Below are positions 8,834-18,451 of a DNA stretch of 45,435 nucleotides, piece by piece; position 1 is the first letter of the stretch; each line of letters starts with the position of its first letter. The stretch comes from Alteromonas genovensis (GTDB lineage Bacteria > Pseudomonadota > Gammaproteobacteria > Enterobacterales > Alteromonadaceae). The stretch is from contig NZ_JAAAWO010000017.1 of NCBI RefSeq assembly GCF_010500895.1, positions 1 through 45,435 of the forward strand, read 5' to 3'. The translations under genes and the position numbers were made by a program. The notes under the pieces are model-generated. The model was not told where the DNA came from. It saw nothing but the letters and a program-made list of their open reading frames with translations, and did not search any database.

Positions 8834-9250
8834 ATGCTTAAGTCTTTAATTTTACGTTGTTTAGCAATAACTGCGCTTTTACTGAGCGCTTCGTTTAGCG
8901 CTCAAGCACAAGAGAAAGCCAACTTTGCCTATATTGGCTTAGAGCCAGAAATCGTCACTAACTACATTAGCGACAGTGCGCGTAAACTTGGTTATGTTCG
9001 TGTACAGGTTGAACTCATGGTATACGACATAGAGCAGCTGGAAATTGCGGAGCATCACATGCCGCTTTTACGCTCTACTGCTATCGAAATATTTGGTCAA
9101 CAGCCCGCTGAAAAAGTAAAGTCTCTTACGGGCCGTGAAGACATTCGATTAGCGCTTTTAAAAGCATTAAAAGAGCACATGAAAGAAGAGACTGGCGGCG
9201 AAGTGATCAAAAACGTGATATTTACCAAGTATCTATATCAAGGCGATTAA
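8834..9250 (+). CDS. Secreted FliL-domain protein (FliL paralogue)
   Basis: A 138-residue protein with a cleavable signal peptide (hydrophobic 8-22, cleavage near SAQAQ-EKAN). A single domain follows that fits the FliL pattern: a YVRVQVELMVYD strand near 53-64, a long helix, an ALLKALKEHM helix, and the ending VIKNVIFTKYLYQG, resembling the terminal VxxVxFTxFxxQ of FliL. Flagellar FliL is a membrane-anchored stator-associated protein. This protein lacks the usual uncleaved N-terminal anchor and is not near flagellar genes, so a non-flagellar periplasmic role is possible. The ribosome site is weak. Function unknown. Confidence 0.7.
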   Translation: MLKSLILRCLAITALLLSASFSAQAQEKANFAYIGLEPEIVTNYISDSARKLGYVRVQVELMVYDIEQLEIAEHHMPLLRSTAIEIFGQQPAEKVKSLTGREDIRLALLKALKEHMKEETGGEVIKNVIFTKYLYQGD

Positions 9251-9281
9251 TCTACACAAGACCGATTGCTCGCTAGCGTTC

Positions 9282-10184
9282 TTATCCAGGCTTTTTGGAA
9301 CCTAAGCTAAGCATCGCAGCCAATAAGCATCCGGTGATCAAGCCCGCCGTATGCGCTGCGTTTGCCATGTTTACTCCCAATACGTTAGCAAAGAATGTAT
9401 CTGCAAAGCCAAGTACTAGCCACACCAACATAAAGCCGACAATAGAGTTCGGTAACGATACTCCCCAACTTGGGCGCAGCCAACCTAGCCACCACACGAA
9501 TCCCATAACGGCATATACAACACCAGAAAGGCCACCAAATAGAAATAGGTTAGCCTGCACTGGCTCACTAAATAGCGCCTGAGCCGCATTAGATATTACC
9601 GCTGAAACTATAAAAACAATGATGAGCATAGTAACACCAAAAGTACGCTCTATTTTGGCGCCAAGCATACTCCACCACAATAAATTAAACACAATGTGCA
9701 ACGCATTGAAATGTATGAACGCTGGCCCTAATAGCCGCCACCACTGATGATTTTCTGCCAGCAGGCCAAAAGGCTGCATCAGCAAATGTTGTGCAATAGG
9801 CGCAAATAGTCCTAGCAAAGATAAGCCGTATACCAATAAGCACAAAATAAACACCAAAGACGTAAATGGCGCTGAAATAGCATTTGCGGCGATGTGTTTA
9901 ACGGAAAACCCGCTGGGCGACGCTGCTAGCTGAACATTTTGACCATTATCCCATGCTGCCTGCTGGTATTTTGGGTGGCCTGGGTTTGCAATAAAGTCTT
10001 TAGCAATAAGCTCTGCTTGCACGGTGTGCTCAGCATCATCAATAAGTACAACAAACTCTGACGATGCAGGCTGCTGTGATGAAGCCTGTTGTTTAACAGA
10101 AGCAGTAACCCCTTGGCTATTGAGATAATTGGCGAGAAGGTGCGCAGCACTTTGCTGATTGAACGCGATTAATGGTTGGCCCAT
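9282..10184 (-). CDS. glpG: Rhomboid intramembrane serine protease GlpG
   Basis: About 300 residues: a cytoplasmic N-terminal domain (to about 95) followed by six or seven transmembrane helices. Catalytic residues are visible: Ser220 in FGGLSG and His278 in NAAHTAG (numbered from the ATG at 10184), with HIVFN (Asn about 167) in the conserved L-helix region. It cleaves membrane proteins within the bilayer. An in-frame TTG at 10202 would add six residues; I favour the ATG because the E. coli N-terminus aligns there, though GGAG is better placed for the TTG. It is separated from glpE by a terminator, so it is not in the glpE operon here. Confidence 0.9.
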   Translation of the reverse strand: MGQPLIAFNQQSAAHLLANYLNSQGVTASVKQQASSQQPASSEFVVLIDDAEHTVQAELIAKDFIANPGHPKYQQAAWDNGQNVQLAASPSGFSVKHIAANAISAPFTSLVFILCLLVYGLSLLGLFAPIAQHLLMQPFGLLAENHQWWRLLGPAFIHFNALHIVFNLLWWSMLGAKIERTFGVTMLIIVFIVSAVISNAAQALFSEPVQANLFLFGGLSGVVYAVMGFVWWLGWLRPSWGVSLPNSIVGFMLVWLVLGFADTFFANVLGVNMANAAHTAGLITGCLLAAMLSLGSKKPG

Positions 10185-10354
10185 AGGCTGAGGTAGCTCC
10201 AAAACACATGACTCGAAATACCGAATCTAATAAATATGAATACAATAAACATGGGTGTAAAAAGGAGAATAACACGAAAAACCGGCCTATTGATTCGACA
10301 AGTCTATCTATTGAACAAGTGTATTGATAAAGCGTTATCAGGGAAAGGGTAAAA

Positions 10355-10406
10355 AACAAAGGTGCTCATCTCATCACACCCTAAGGCGTTTTGAAATGAG
10401 CACCTT
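10355..10406 (-). terminator. Intrinsic terminator after glpE
   Basis: On the minus strand AAGGTGCTCAT ... ATGAGCACCTT forms a stem of about 11 bp with a loop of about 23 nt, followed by TGTTTTTT. It ends the kbl-tdh-glpE transcript before glpG. Confidence 0.75.
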
Positions 10407-10421
10407 CACAAATTGGGTGGT

Positions 10422-10733
10422 TTACTCGGTTTCTACTGGGTTAGCTAAACGCCAGGCCTCAAAGCCCCCATCCATACTGTACACCGTTTCAAAACCTTGC
10501 TGCGCGATAACTTGCGCAGCTTGCTGACTGCTTACACCGTGATAACACACTACAACAACAGGCGTGTCTTTTGGCGTTTGCTCTACAAACGTAGCGAAAT
10601 TGTCATTGTTCAGCGGCGCTGCGTTAGGCATGTGCCCGTTCGCGTAAGATTGTGGATCGCGAATATCAACAATAGATACCGTACCCGAAAAATCAGCAAC
10701 GTCTTGCACGCTGATGTGAGAAAATGTACTCAT
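10422..10733 (-). CDS. glpE: Rhodanese GlpE (thiosulfate sulfurtransferase)
   Basis: A 103-residue single-domain rhodanese with the active-site loop CYHGVSS (Cys63), like E. coli GlpE (CYHGNSS). It moves sulfane sulphur from thiosulfate to cyanide or thiol acceptors; the cellular acceptor is not settled. The ATG overlaps the tdh stop by 1 nt (TAATG), so it is translationally coupled as the last gene of kbl-tdh-glpE. In E. coli glpE is instead next to glpG and glpR, and glpR is not in this window. Confidence 0.9.
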   Translation of the reverse strand: MSTFSHISVQDVADFSGTVSIVDIRDPQSYANGHMPNAAPLNNDNFATFVEQTPKDTPVVVVCYHGVSSQQAAQVIAQQGFETVYSMDGGFEAWRLANPVETE

Positions 10734-11758
10734 TATTGCCAGTCCAAAATAACTTTACCTGATTGCCCTGACCCCATGGTATCAAACCCTTTCTGAAAGT
10801 CATCTACGCTATAAGTATGAGTAATGATTGGGGTAAGGTCTAAACCGCTTTGAAGCAGGCTTGCCATTTTGTACCAGGTTTCAAACATTTCGCGACCGTA
10901 AATGCCTTTGATCACGAGTCCTTTGAAGATAACCTGGTTCCAATCGATAGCCACATCACTAGGTGGAATACCTAGCATGGCAACCTTACCGCCGTGATTC
11001 ATTTTATTTAGCATATCGCGAAGCGCAACGGGCACGCCCGACATTTCGAGCCCCACATCAAAGCCTTCTGTCATCCCTAAGTCGTTCATGACATCTTTCA
11101 GGTCTTCTTTAGACACATCGACAGCGCGAGTAGCGCCCATTTTTTCAGCAAGGGCTAGACGATATGGATTGATGTCTGTAATCACAACGTGACGCGCGCC
11201 CACGTGCTTTGCAACCGCTGCTGCCATAATACCAATGGGTCCCGCGCCGGTAATAAGCACGTCTTCACCAACAAGATCAAAACTTAGCGCGGTGTGCACG
11301 GCATTGCCGAACGGGTCGAAAATTGACGCAAGTTCATCGCTGATATTATGAGGTATTTTAAAGGCATTAAATGCGGGAATAACCAAAAACTCAGCAAAGG
11401 CGCCAGGGCGATTAACGCCTACCCCTTCGGTGTTGCGACAAAGGTGTCTGCGACCCGCTCTGCAGTTACGACAATGACCACAGGTAATATGACCTTCACC
11501 AGAGACTCTGTCGCCTATTTCGAAGCCTTTAACTTCTTGACCCATTCCAACTACTTCACCCACATATTCATGACCCACAACCATGGGCACGGGAATAGTG
11601 TTTTGTGACCATTCGTCCCAGTTGTAAATATGCATATCGGTGCCGCAGATAGCGGTTTTGCGAATTTTTATCAACAGGTCGTTGTGTCCCACCTCGGGTT
11701 TTGGCGAATCTTCTAACCAAATGCCGCGCTCGGCTTTCGCTTTTACCAATGACTTCAT
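10733..11758 (-). CDS. tdh: L-threonine 3-dehydrogenase
   Basis: A 341-residue zinc-dependent medium-chain dehydrogenase, the same length as E. coli Tdh. It oxidises threonine to 2-amino-3-ketobutyrate with NAD. Catalytic zinc ligands are seen at CGTDMH (Cys38), GHE and beyond. The structural zinc lobe is [15 protein letters not shown]. The NAD-binding glycine motif is GAGPIG, about residues 171-176. It overlaps kbl by 4 bp (ATGA); the two enzymes act in sequence on an unstable intermediate. Confidence 0.96.
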   Translation of the reverse strand: MKSLVKAKAERGIWLEDSPKPEVGHNDLLIKIRKTAICGTDMHIYNWDEWSQNTIPVPMVVGHEYVGEVVGMGQEVKGFEIGDRVSGEGHITCGHCRNCRAGRRHLCRNTEGVGVNRPGAFAEFLVIPAFNAFKIPHNISDELASIFDPFGNAVHTALSFDLVGEDVLITGAGPIGIMAAAVAKHVGARHVVITDINPYRLALAEKMGATRAVDVSKEDLKDVMNDLGMTEGFDVGLEMSGVPVALRDMLNKMNHGGKVAMLGIPPSDVAIDWNQVIFKGLVIKGIYGREMFETWYKMASLLQSGLDLTPIITHTYSVDDFQKGFDTMGSGQSGKVILDWQ

Positions 11759-12951
11759 GAAATCACTCCCATTTCGCGGCCAATTTCAATGAACGCATCA
11801 ATGGCTTTGTCTACATGCTCAATAGAGTGCCCCGCAGACATTTGGGTGCGAATTCGCGCCTGCCCTTTTGGTACCACGGGATAAGAGAACCCAATAACGT
11901 AAATACCTTTCTCTAACAGCTTGTCTGCCATGTCACTCGCTAAACGCGCATCGCCAAGCATAACTGGGATGATAGCGTGGTCTTTACCTGATAGCGTAAA
12001 GCCAGCGTCTTCCATACGACTGCGGAAATGTTCTGCGTTGCGCCATAGTTTGGCTCGCAGTTCATCGCCCTCTTTCATCATTTCAAATACTTTAAGCGAC
12101 GCTGCCACAATAGGAGGCGCTACAGAGTTTGAAAACAAGTAAGGGCGTGAACGCTGGCGCAACCACTCAACCACTTCTTTTTTACCCGACGTATAACCAC
12201 CTGATGCACCACCAAGTGCTTTGCCCAGTGTACCGGTAATAATATCTACGCGGTCTAGAACGCCACAATATTCGTGACTTCCGCGACCGTTTTCACCAAG
12301 AAAGCCGGTAGCATGGCAATCGTCAATCATTACCATGGCATCGTATTTATCTGCGAGGTCGCAAATAGAGGCTAAATCGGCGATTACGCCGTCCATAGAA
12401 AATACGCCATCGGTAGCAATAACTTTAAAGCGTGCGCCCTCTTCGCTTGCCTTGATGAGCTGCTCTTCTAATGCTGCCATGTCGTTATTTGCATAGCGGT
12501 AACGTCTTGCTTTGCTCAAGCGAACGCCATCAATGATGCTTGCATGATTAAGGGCATCTGAAATAATGGCATCTTCTGGACCAAGAATGGTTTCAAACAA
12601 CCCACCGTTTGCGTCAAAACAAGACGGATAAAGAATGGTGTCTTCTGTGCCTAAGAATTCGCTGATAGACGTTTCAAGCTGCTTGTGAATATCCTGCGTG
12701 CCGCAAATAAATCGTACGGAGGCTACGCCGAAGCCGTGAGAGTCCAGACCGTCCTTAGCTGCCTTAATGAGGCTTTCATTATTTGCTAGCCCAAGATAGT
12801 TATTGGCGCAGAAGTTAACGACATGGTCACCGTTAGCCACATCGATATCAGCTTGCTGCTGAGATGTGATCACGCGTTCTTTTTTATATAAACCATCTTG
12901 TTTGGTGGCTTCAATTTGCGATTGCAAATGGGAAATAAATGCCGCTGACAT
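11755..12951 (-). CDS. kbl: Glycine C-acetyltransferase (2-amino-3-ketobutyrate CoA ligase)
   Basis: A 398-residue PLP enzyme, the same length as in E. coli. It cleaves 2-amino-3-ketobutyrate with CoA to glycine and acetyl-CoA. The PLP lysine is Lys244 in [10 protein letters not shown]; the cofactor Asp and His are in [10 protein letters not shown] (about 208-217). The start ATG has TCGGAGAACGG upstream. It is the first gene of kbl-tdh-glpE. No riboswitch-like structure is evident in the 141-bp leader region. Confidence 0.96.
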   Translation of the reverse strand: MSAAFISHLQSQIEATKQDGLYKKERVITSQQQADIDVANGDHVVNFCANNYLGLANNESLIKAAKDGLDSHGFGVASVRFICGTQDIHKQLETSISEFLGTEDTILYPSCFDANGGLFETILGPEDAIISDALNHASIIDGVRLSKARRYRYANNDMAALEEQLIKASEEGARFKVIATDGVFSMDGVIADLASICDLADKYDAMVMIDDCHATGFLGENGRGSHEYCGVLDRVDIITGTLGKALGGASGGYTSGKKEVVEWLRQRSRPYLFSNSVAPPIVAASLKVFEMMKEGDELRAKLWRNAEHFRSRMEDAGFTLSGKDHAIIPVMLGDARLASDMADKLLEKGIYVIGFSYPVVPKGQARIRTQMSAGHSIEHVDKAIDAFIEIGREMGVIS

Positions 12952-13092
12952 GCCGTTCTCCGAAATTCGTAAAAGGATATTTTAGTAAAAGCCTACAGGT
13001 GGGTATACAGTGATGCGCTCTATTTAATAGGAAAGCCGATGAAGTGTGTAAATTATTTAGCACACCTTGCCATATACGCTAGCTGTTAGTCG

Positions 13093-15594
13093 TTACGCTT
13101 GAGGTGGTTTCCAATAACCATTTTCAACATTTGTGCTCAGTACGCTCCAAATATGTTGCTCTGGAATAGGCCTACTTATCATATAGCCTTGCCCGTAGTC
13201 GCAATCAAATTCGCAAAGCAAATCGTACTGCGCCTGTGTCTCTATGCCCTCGGCAACCACCTGCATTCCCATATTACGCACCATAGATACTGTGGAATTC
13301 ACAATATTTCTATCGTCGGCATCGTCGGTAATATTTGAAACAAAAGAGCGATCGATTTTAATAAAATCTGCCGGCAAAGACTTGAGATAACTCAGTGAAG
13401 AATAACCGGTGCCAAAGTCATCAATAGCCAACATGCAACCCATTTCATGAATAGTGTTCATAATAGCGCGGGCTCTTTTGATATCAGAGACTAACACCGT
13501 TTCTGTAAGCTCTAGACATATCTGCTCAGGCGCCAGTTCGTTGCGCTGTATTTGCTGCTGTAGATAATCGGGTAAGCTAGGATCGATAAATTGCCCTGCC
13601 GACACATTAATGGCCAGTTTCATATTGCGATAACCGCTATGACCGAGCTCTTGAGTAAGGGAGCAAGCTCTAGCGATAACCCAGTAGTCTAACTCAAGCA
13701 TAAAAGTGGTATTTTCTAATAGCGGTATGAAATCGGCAGGCGAAATTGCACCTTTGGTTGGATGGAACCAACGAAGCAGCGCCTCAAAGCCTATGAGTTT
13801 ACCTGTATGCATTTCTATTTGTGGTTGCAAGGCAAGACTAAACTGATTACCTCTCAGTGCTTCACGGGCCTCAGATTCTAGCTCCACCTTTTGCATTACC
13901 GCTAAATTCATTTTCGCTTCGTACACTCGGTAGGCTGCACCTTGCTTTGACTTTGCTGCATACATCGCAATATCAGCGTGTCGCAATAGCTCAACGGGTG
14001 TGGCTTGAGCATGGCTTGTAATGGCAATACCTATGCTCACAGAGATATAGAATTTTTGACCATTGATGACAATGGGTTCGGCAAATTCATTGAGCAGTTT
14101 ATTAGCAATAAGGTCGACCTGAGAGCGACTCTCAATGTCTGAAAGCAATACTACAAACTCATCGCCACCAAAGCGAGAGGCAATGTCTGTTTCCCGAATA
14201 GGCCGTGATATTCGCATGGCCGCGGCTCTCAACAGCGCATCACCTACATCGTGACCGTGGCTATCGTTCACTTTCTTAAAGTCATCTAGGTCCATGAACA
14301 TGAGAGCAACAAGCTTTTCATCGCGAAATGAACGGGCTAACTGCTTCTCAATTTGAAACGTCAGCATGTTCCGATTGGGCAAGCCAGTCAGCACATCGAA
14401 CATGGCCATTTTTTCTAGCTTGGCGGTATTAATTGCCATTTGACCATCAAAGTCTTCAAGCTGCTTTGCCAGGTTATTCGCCGCGCTTTCTACAACGTCT
14501 AATTCATCTACTAGCTTTACACTCGACGTCTTTCGCTGTTTGGCGGCGTTAGCATGAAATTCAGTAAATTTGTGCTCTGCCAACATGGGAAGACGCTCGC
14601 TAATAGACAACAAACGCTGGTTGTATCCATTCAAAAATAGGTAAAGCAATATTGAAAAGATAACAAACAAAATAACGGCCGAGCCAACAACGATGGCTTG
14701 ATATTGATTGGCCTGCTGAACGGCTGCAGTGACATCTTGCACAAGTAGCAGATAGGGACGATTGGCGTTGCCTTTTGAAAATGGTAGCAAGCTAACAAGC
14801 AGCTGCTCTTTATTCAGGGTTATATTGCTGCCCCTTGTGACTAAGCGATTCACCGACCAGTCAGCAGGTAGCCCAGTAAAAACCTGCTGTAAATACTCTC
14901 GATTCGCTGCAGACAATTGACTGGATAGCGTCAACGAGGGTGTGCTGGCCTTGTTAGCATTTTCGGCGTTGGTTGGCGCTGATTGCCCGGTTGGAAAGGG
15001 TTGCGTAATTTGCACAATCGCAACTTTGTGAACTCCCGCCGCCCGGTTAAATAGGTAAAGCAGCTCGCGCATTGAGGTAGATACCACTACAACAGGTACG
15101 GTATCGCTGCCGCTCATAATGGGAATAGACATATAATGAGTACAAACTTTATCGCAGACAATAGTTGAACGGCTTTCGAAGTTGGCTCGGGTTGAGCTGA
15201 CTAATTGGGCGACTGCTTCACGAGAGTGGCTCATGTTGGTGCCCACGACACCAGACTCATCAAACAACAAAAGCTCTTCTACTTGGAAGTTAAGGGTGAA
15301 GTATTCTGAAAGGTTTTGAAGTGTACGTTGAAGCTCATCGAGGTTTTTGCTTTGTAAATCCCGCTGCTGACTTACAATATCAATAAGGCTTATCATGCGG
15401 TTATGCAGCACCTCCTCGAAAAGCCGGATACGCCGCTGGTGACTTATCTGGTTTTCTTTTTGCTGCAAAAGCAAACTCGCTTCCGACTCTTGTATCAGCA
15501 CCACCGAGATCACTACGGTGACGGTTAGCACCATCGCCATTAATATAGCAATCGTTTTAGTGGTGAATGATACCTGCACCTTCATATTACTCAT
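13093..15594 (-). CDS. Membrane-bound GGDEF-EAL protein with periplasmic sensor domain
   Basis: An 833-residue two-pass membrane protein. TM1 is at about 10-32. A periplasmic region of about 250 residues has a Cache/CHASE-like look and contains a CDKVC cysteine pair. TM2 is at about 297-320. A charged linker is followed by GGDEF (about 400-560) and EAL (about 575-820). RFGGDEF (476-480) is intact, with RETD five residues upstream as an I-site. EAL (Glu604 in FEALLRW) and DDFGTGYSS are intact, so both c-di-GMP synthesis and breakdown are possible. I start at ATG 15594, which overlaps the stop of the porin gene (TAATG); ATG 15585 is an alternative. It is last in a three-gene coupled operon with the porin and PstS-like genes, suggesting that the periplasmic domain reads a ligand they handle. 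Confidence 0.9.
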   Translation of the reverse strand: MSNMKVQVSFTTKTIAILMAMVLTVTVVISVVLIQESEASLLLQQKENQISHQRRIRLFEEVLHNRMISLIDIVSQQRDLQSKNLDELQRTLQNLSEYFTLNFQVEELLLFDESGVVGTNMSHSREAVAQLVSSTRANFESRSTIVCDKVCTHYMSIPIMSGSDTVPVVVVSTSMRELLYLFNRAAGVHKVAIVQITQPFPTGQSAPTNAENANKASTPSLTLSSQLSAANREYLQQVFTGLPADWSVNRLVTRGSNITLNKEQLLVSLLPFSKGNANRPYLLLVQDVTAAVQQANQYQAIVVGSAVILFVIFSILLYLFLNGYNQRLLSISERLPMLAEHKFTEFHANAAKQRKTSSVKLVDELDVVESAANNLAKQLEDFDGQMAINTAKLEKMAMFDVLTGLPNRNMLTFQIEKQLARSFRDEKLVALMFMDLDDFKKVNDSHGHDVGDALLRAAAMRISRPIRETDIASRFGGDEFVVLLSDIESRSQVDLIANKLLNEFAEPIVINGQKFYISVSIGIAITSHAQATPVELLRHADIAMYAAKSKQGAAYRVYEAKMNLAVMQKVELESEAREALRGNQFSLALQPQIEMHTGKLIGFEALLRWFHPTKGAISPADFIPLLENTTFMLELDYWVIARACSLTQELGHSGYRNMKLAINVSAGQFIDPSLPDYLQQQIQRNELAPEQICLELTETVLVSDIKRARAIMNTIHEMGCMLAIDDFGTGYSSLSYLKSLPADFIKIDRSFVSNITDDADDRNIVNSTVSMVRNMGMQVVAEGIETQAQYDLLCEFDCDYGQGYMISRPIPEQHIWSVLSTNVENGYWKPPQA

Positions 15595-16769
15595 TACCAC
15601 CAATACATCAGTTGTAGCGACCACATTTGCCAGTTTTTATCCGCTTGATCCGCTACATTTCGGTCTAGCAAACTCACTACCCGCGTCGCGCCTTCAACCC
15701 AATGGTATTCCCCCTGCAAACGCCATTTTGGCGCAATATCCCAACGCAAGCCCAAGGTGGTAGTGTCTTGGTAACCAAAGTACGCAGGTACGGCACCGTT
15801 AGACAATTGCTCCAGACGTTTTCCGTCTCTGTCGTTAACATCATTGACGTAAGTGTCGTAACCTATAAGCCCGCTAAACTGACTATTGAACAAATACCTA
15901 AACTGAACAAAGCCACCATCACCGCGACGCTTATCGTTAAAGTCTGGCGCAAATAAGCCCCTGCTATGCTGGGATTCTGAAAGCAGCTCCATCGACACTT
16001 CCCAATGCTCAGCAAAATACTGGGTTGAAAGCATAAAGCGTTCAACATTAGCCTCGCCTGCTAAACGATTGTCCTGTTGTGATGGGGTATAGCTAAAGTC
16101 AGAGTTAAGCCAGCTGACGCCCACTTTCCACGCCATAGAAGCAGGCTGCCAAAATACACTCGCTTGGTGAACAAAATCTTGCTTCGCCTCACCGTTCGCC
16201 TCTTCTCCTAATAAAAAGTCTCGTTGTGACGAATTGATGTTAGAGCGCCCATAGCTCCAGTTCAATTCCCAAATAGTGCTTTGCCCATAGTGAGTAAAAC
16301 TGGTCAATATGCCGTTGCTGCCAAGTGCCACATCGCGAAAACCATCAAAATAAACAGATTGAGGCAGTACTGCGGTGTAGCGAGTTTGCGGCACATCACG
16401 GGTGACAGAGTAAAGCCAATGTCTGTTTTTAAACCGCCCGGCGTGAATATGAGCTTGCCACCCATTCCCTAAGTTAGGGAGCTTCCAGTCAACAAATAGG
16501 TAATCAAGCCGTGCTCCTTGTTCAAACCTGTTCCCGCCATCCAGATAATTAATTTGCCCTGCAATAGATAAATTTTCGGACAATCTGTAAAGCCCGTTAA
16601 TACCAATTTCGGTAAGCTCACCAGTAACAGCGTCGCCATCTGTTATAAAGCTACTGTTATTAGACTGAGTAACCCCCTGGGAAGCGTACCCATGCCATGC
16701 GAAATCCGACTCTGCTGAAAAAACAGCGAAGCTGCTCACTAACAACGAAAAATAGAGTAATCCTTTCAT
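15594..16769 (-). CDS. Outer-membrane beta-barrel (porin-like) protein
   Basis: A 391-residue protein with a signal peptide (KGLLYFSLLVSSFAVFSAES, cleavage near residue 19). Alternating amphipathic strands rich in Tyr, Trp and Gly run throughout. It ends LQLMYWW, an aromatic C-terminus suited to BAM insertion. The sequence looks like the poorly characterised porins found with PstS-like proteins and GGDEF proteins in marine gammaproteobacteria (recalled, not searched). The start overlaps the PstS-like stop by 4 bp, and its own stop overlaps the GGDEF-EAL start by 1 nt. Substrate unknown. Confidence 0.75.
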   Translation of the reverse strand: MKGLLYFSLLVSSFAVFSAESDFAWHGYASQGVTQSNNSSFITDGDAVTGELTEIGINGLYRLSENLSIAGQINYLDGGNRFEQGARLDYLFVDWKLPNLGNGWQAHIHAGRFKNRHWLYSVTRDVPQTRYTAVLPQSVYFDGFRDVALGSNGILTSFTHYGQSTIWELNWSYGRSNINSSQRDFLLGEEANGEAKQDFVHQASVFWQPASMAWKVGVSWLNSDFSYTPSQQDNRLAGEANVERFMLSTQYFAEHWEVSMELLSESQHSRGLFAPDFNDKRRGDGGFVQFRYLFNSQFSGLIGYDTYVNDVNDRDGKRLEQLSNGAVPAYFGYQDTTTLGLRWDIAPKWRLQGEYHWVEGATRVVSLLDRNVADQADKNWQMWSLQLMYWW

Positions 16770-17236
16770 TTTTCTTCTACCTCAATACGGCGCAGCTTAA
16801 CGATATCGTCTTTATCACCATAGCCGATAGCTCCCTCTGTTGACTCTAGTGCTTCAATTAAAGCGTCATATGATGACACTCTTACGGGCGTAACACCTTG
16901 CCCTGAATAGGTTAGCTGATCCCATAAGCGAGATAGCTGATAAGGAAACATCTGCAATATGTCACGGCAAAACTGCTTATGTAATTCGTTGTTATCTTGT
17001 AATACAAAAACGGTAATTTTTTTGCCGTTTTGCCAGTGCTGGCGGTGACCTGTAAAAATTTGGCGAAGCTCAGAGCGGTTCAATTGAGATATGGAGACGC
17101 TCTCGTGCGCCATAACCTTCAAGTCACCGGCGTATGAAAAAGAAGATGTCGCAACAAGAGACACAACAATAAGAAATGTACGATAAGAAATTTGAGATAA
17201 AGACTCTAAGAGCCGCCTTATCGAGGGCGTTTTCAT
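16766..17236 (-). CDS. Small PstS-like periplasmic binding protein
   Basis: A 156-residue secreted protein with an N-terminal hydrophobic stretch (about 19-36, TFLIVVSLVATSSFSYAG). The mature part resembles a single lobe of the PstS-type phosphate-binding fold: LNRSELRQIFTGHRQHWQNG (about 53-72), the RLWDQLTYSGQG region, and TEGAIGYGDKDD near the end. At about 120 mature residues it is well short of true PstS (over 300), so ABC transport is unlikely and no permease is nearby. GGGAGC lies 8 nt before the ATG. It heads the operon with the porin and GGDEF-EAL genes. Confidence 0.75.
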   Translation of the reverse strand: MKTPSIRRLLESLSQISYRTFLIVVSLVATSSFSYAGDLKVMAHESVSISQLNRSELRQIFTGHRQHWQNGKKITVFVLQDNNELHKQFCRDILQMFPYQLSRLWDQLTYSGQGVTPVRVSSYDALIEALESTEGAIGYGDKDDIVKLRRIEVEEK

Positions 17237-17338
17237 TCAGTAACAGCTCCCTGTTTTTAAACAAAAGCACAGTGCAATGGATGGTTAGTTAACTACAGTT
17301 TAGATAAAAGCTGAACAATTTACCCATTAAAAAATACG

Positions 17339-18364
17339 CTATGCGATATATGGATGAACTTTTTCTTTTACTTGCTCGAAAGAAATTCTTTGCATGAGGG
17401 TATCGCCTTTCGCTCGTGCGCCCCAAGGCAATTCTTGCCACGCCTTGCCTTTTTGCTCTTTAATGCATTCATCGTAAACCGATGCGACATCGTTGAGATT
17501 ATTATAAGGCCCAGTTCGCTGTGGGTTTGAATGAGCGTAAAGCCCCACAACCGGCGTATCAACAGTGGTCGCCATATGTGCGGGGCCTGTGTCTGGCGCA
17601 ATGACAAGCGCGGCGTGTTTAAGCAACATAAGCAGCTGATGCAGCGACGTTTTCCCCGTAAAATCTTGCAAGGTAACACCTGCTCTTTGCTTTATTGCAT
17701 CTGCAGTTTCGCGGTCTAAACTCCCCGGACCGCCGCACAATATCACGTTCACATTGTTGTTTTGAATATATTCGGCAATACGCGCGTATTGTTCTGGTAA
17801 CCAATTCCGCTCAGCTTTACTTGCGGCAGGGGCAATAACTACATAGTTACCAAGGGCTTTTGCCTGTTGTAACCCCCATTCCCTATCTTCATTGGAAACC
17901 GGAATACGCCAAGCTGGTTTGTCTACACTAGGTACGCCTAATGCATCTGCAAAACCCATAAACCCATCGAGTACGTGAGCATGCTGATTTGCCGATATGC
18001 GTTTATTGGCGAATAGCCAATGCAGCTCTTTACTACGAGCCCAATCAAAGCCTATACGCTGCTTTGCTTTAATAACGCGAGACGCTAAGTTTGCTCGCAA
18101 AGCCACCTGCATCATTAACAAGGCATCAAACACCTCGCCTTTTACCGCCTGCTTAAGGTCTTTTACTGCCGCTTTACCGCGCTTTTTATCAAAAATGATA
18201 AAGCGTATATTAGGCATGAGTTTTACGAGCTGATGCTCAACTTTTCCTATCACCCAGGTTATGTGGGCATCGGGCCATTGAGTTTGAATTCGAGTGACCA
18301 TAGCAACCGCATGACACACGTCGCCGATAGCAGATAAACGCATTATACAAATCTTTTTTCCCAC
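17339..18364 (-). CDS. Glycosyltransferase family 9 (LPS heptosyltransferase-like)
   Basis: A 341-residue GT-B enzyme of family GT9, which transfers ADP-heptose or related sugars to the LPS core at the inner face of the inner membrane. Evidence: N-terminal ICIMRLSAIGDVCHAV (classic heptosyltransferase start), VIAPAASKAERNWLPEQYA, ILCGGPGS, and APDTGPAHMATTVDTPVVGLYAHSNPQRTGPY, the nucleotide-sugar site. Translation starts at GTG. It is divergent from kdkA, which acts on inner-core Kdo, so a core role is consistent. Heptosyltransferase I, II or another GT9 cannot be distinguished from sequence alone. Confidence 0.85.
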   Translation of the reverse strand: MGKKICIMRLSAIGDVCHAVAMVTRIQTQWPDAHITWVIGKVEHQLVKLMPNIRFIIFDKKRGKAAVKDLKQAVKGEVFDALLMMQVALRANLASRVIKAKQRIGFDWARSKELHWLFANKRISANQHAHVLDGFMGFADALGVPSVDKPAWRIPVSNEDREWGLQQAKALGNYVVIAPAASKAERNWLPEQYARIAEYIQNNNVNVILCGGPGSLDRETADAIKQRAGVTLQDFTGKTSLHQLLMLLKHAALVIAPDTGPAHMATTVDTPVVGLYAHSNPQRTGPYNNLNDVASVYDECIKEQKGKAWQELPWGARAKGDTLMQRISFEQVKEKVHPYIA

Positions 18365-18451
18365 TTAGCGCTCACTTTTTGCTGAAAAACTGTTGCTGAA
18401 AAACTTTAATAAACCGTTAGAATGTTAAATTTACCATAAGTTGTGAGAAAT

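Noticed and set aside
10117..10359. Minus-strand open frame over the glpG start
   Set aside because: It overlaps glpG out of frame, with no recognisable protein and cysteine-rich random composition.
12952..13092. Riboswitch or attenuator before kbl
   Set aside because: Only a weak GTGTG/CACAC pairing is seen; no conserved riboswitch core could be recognised.
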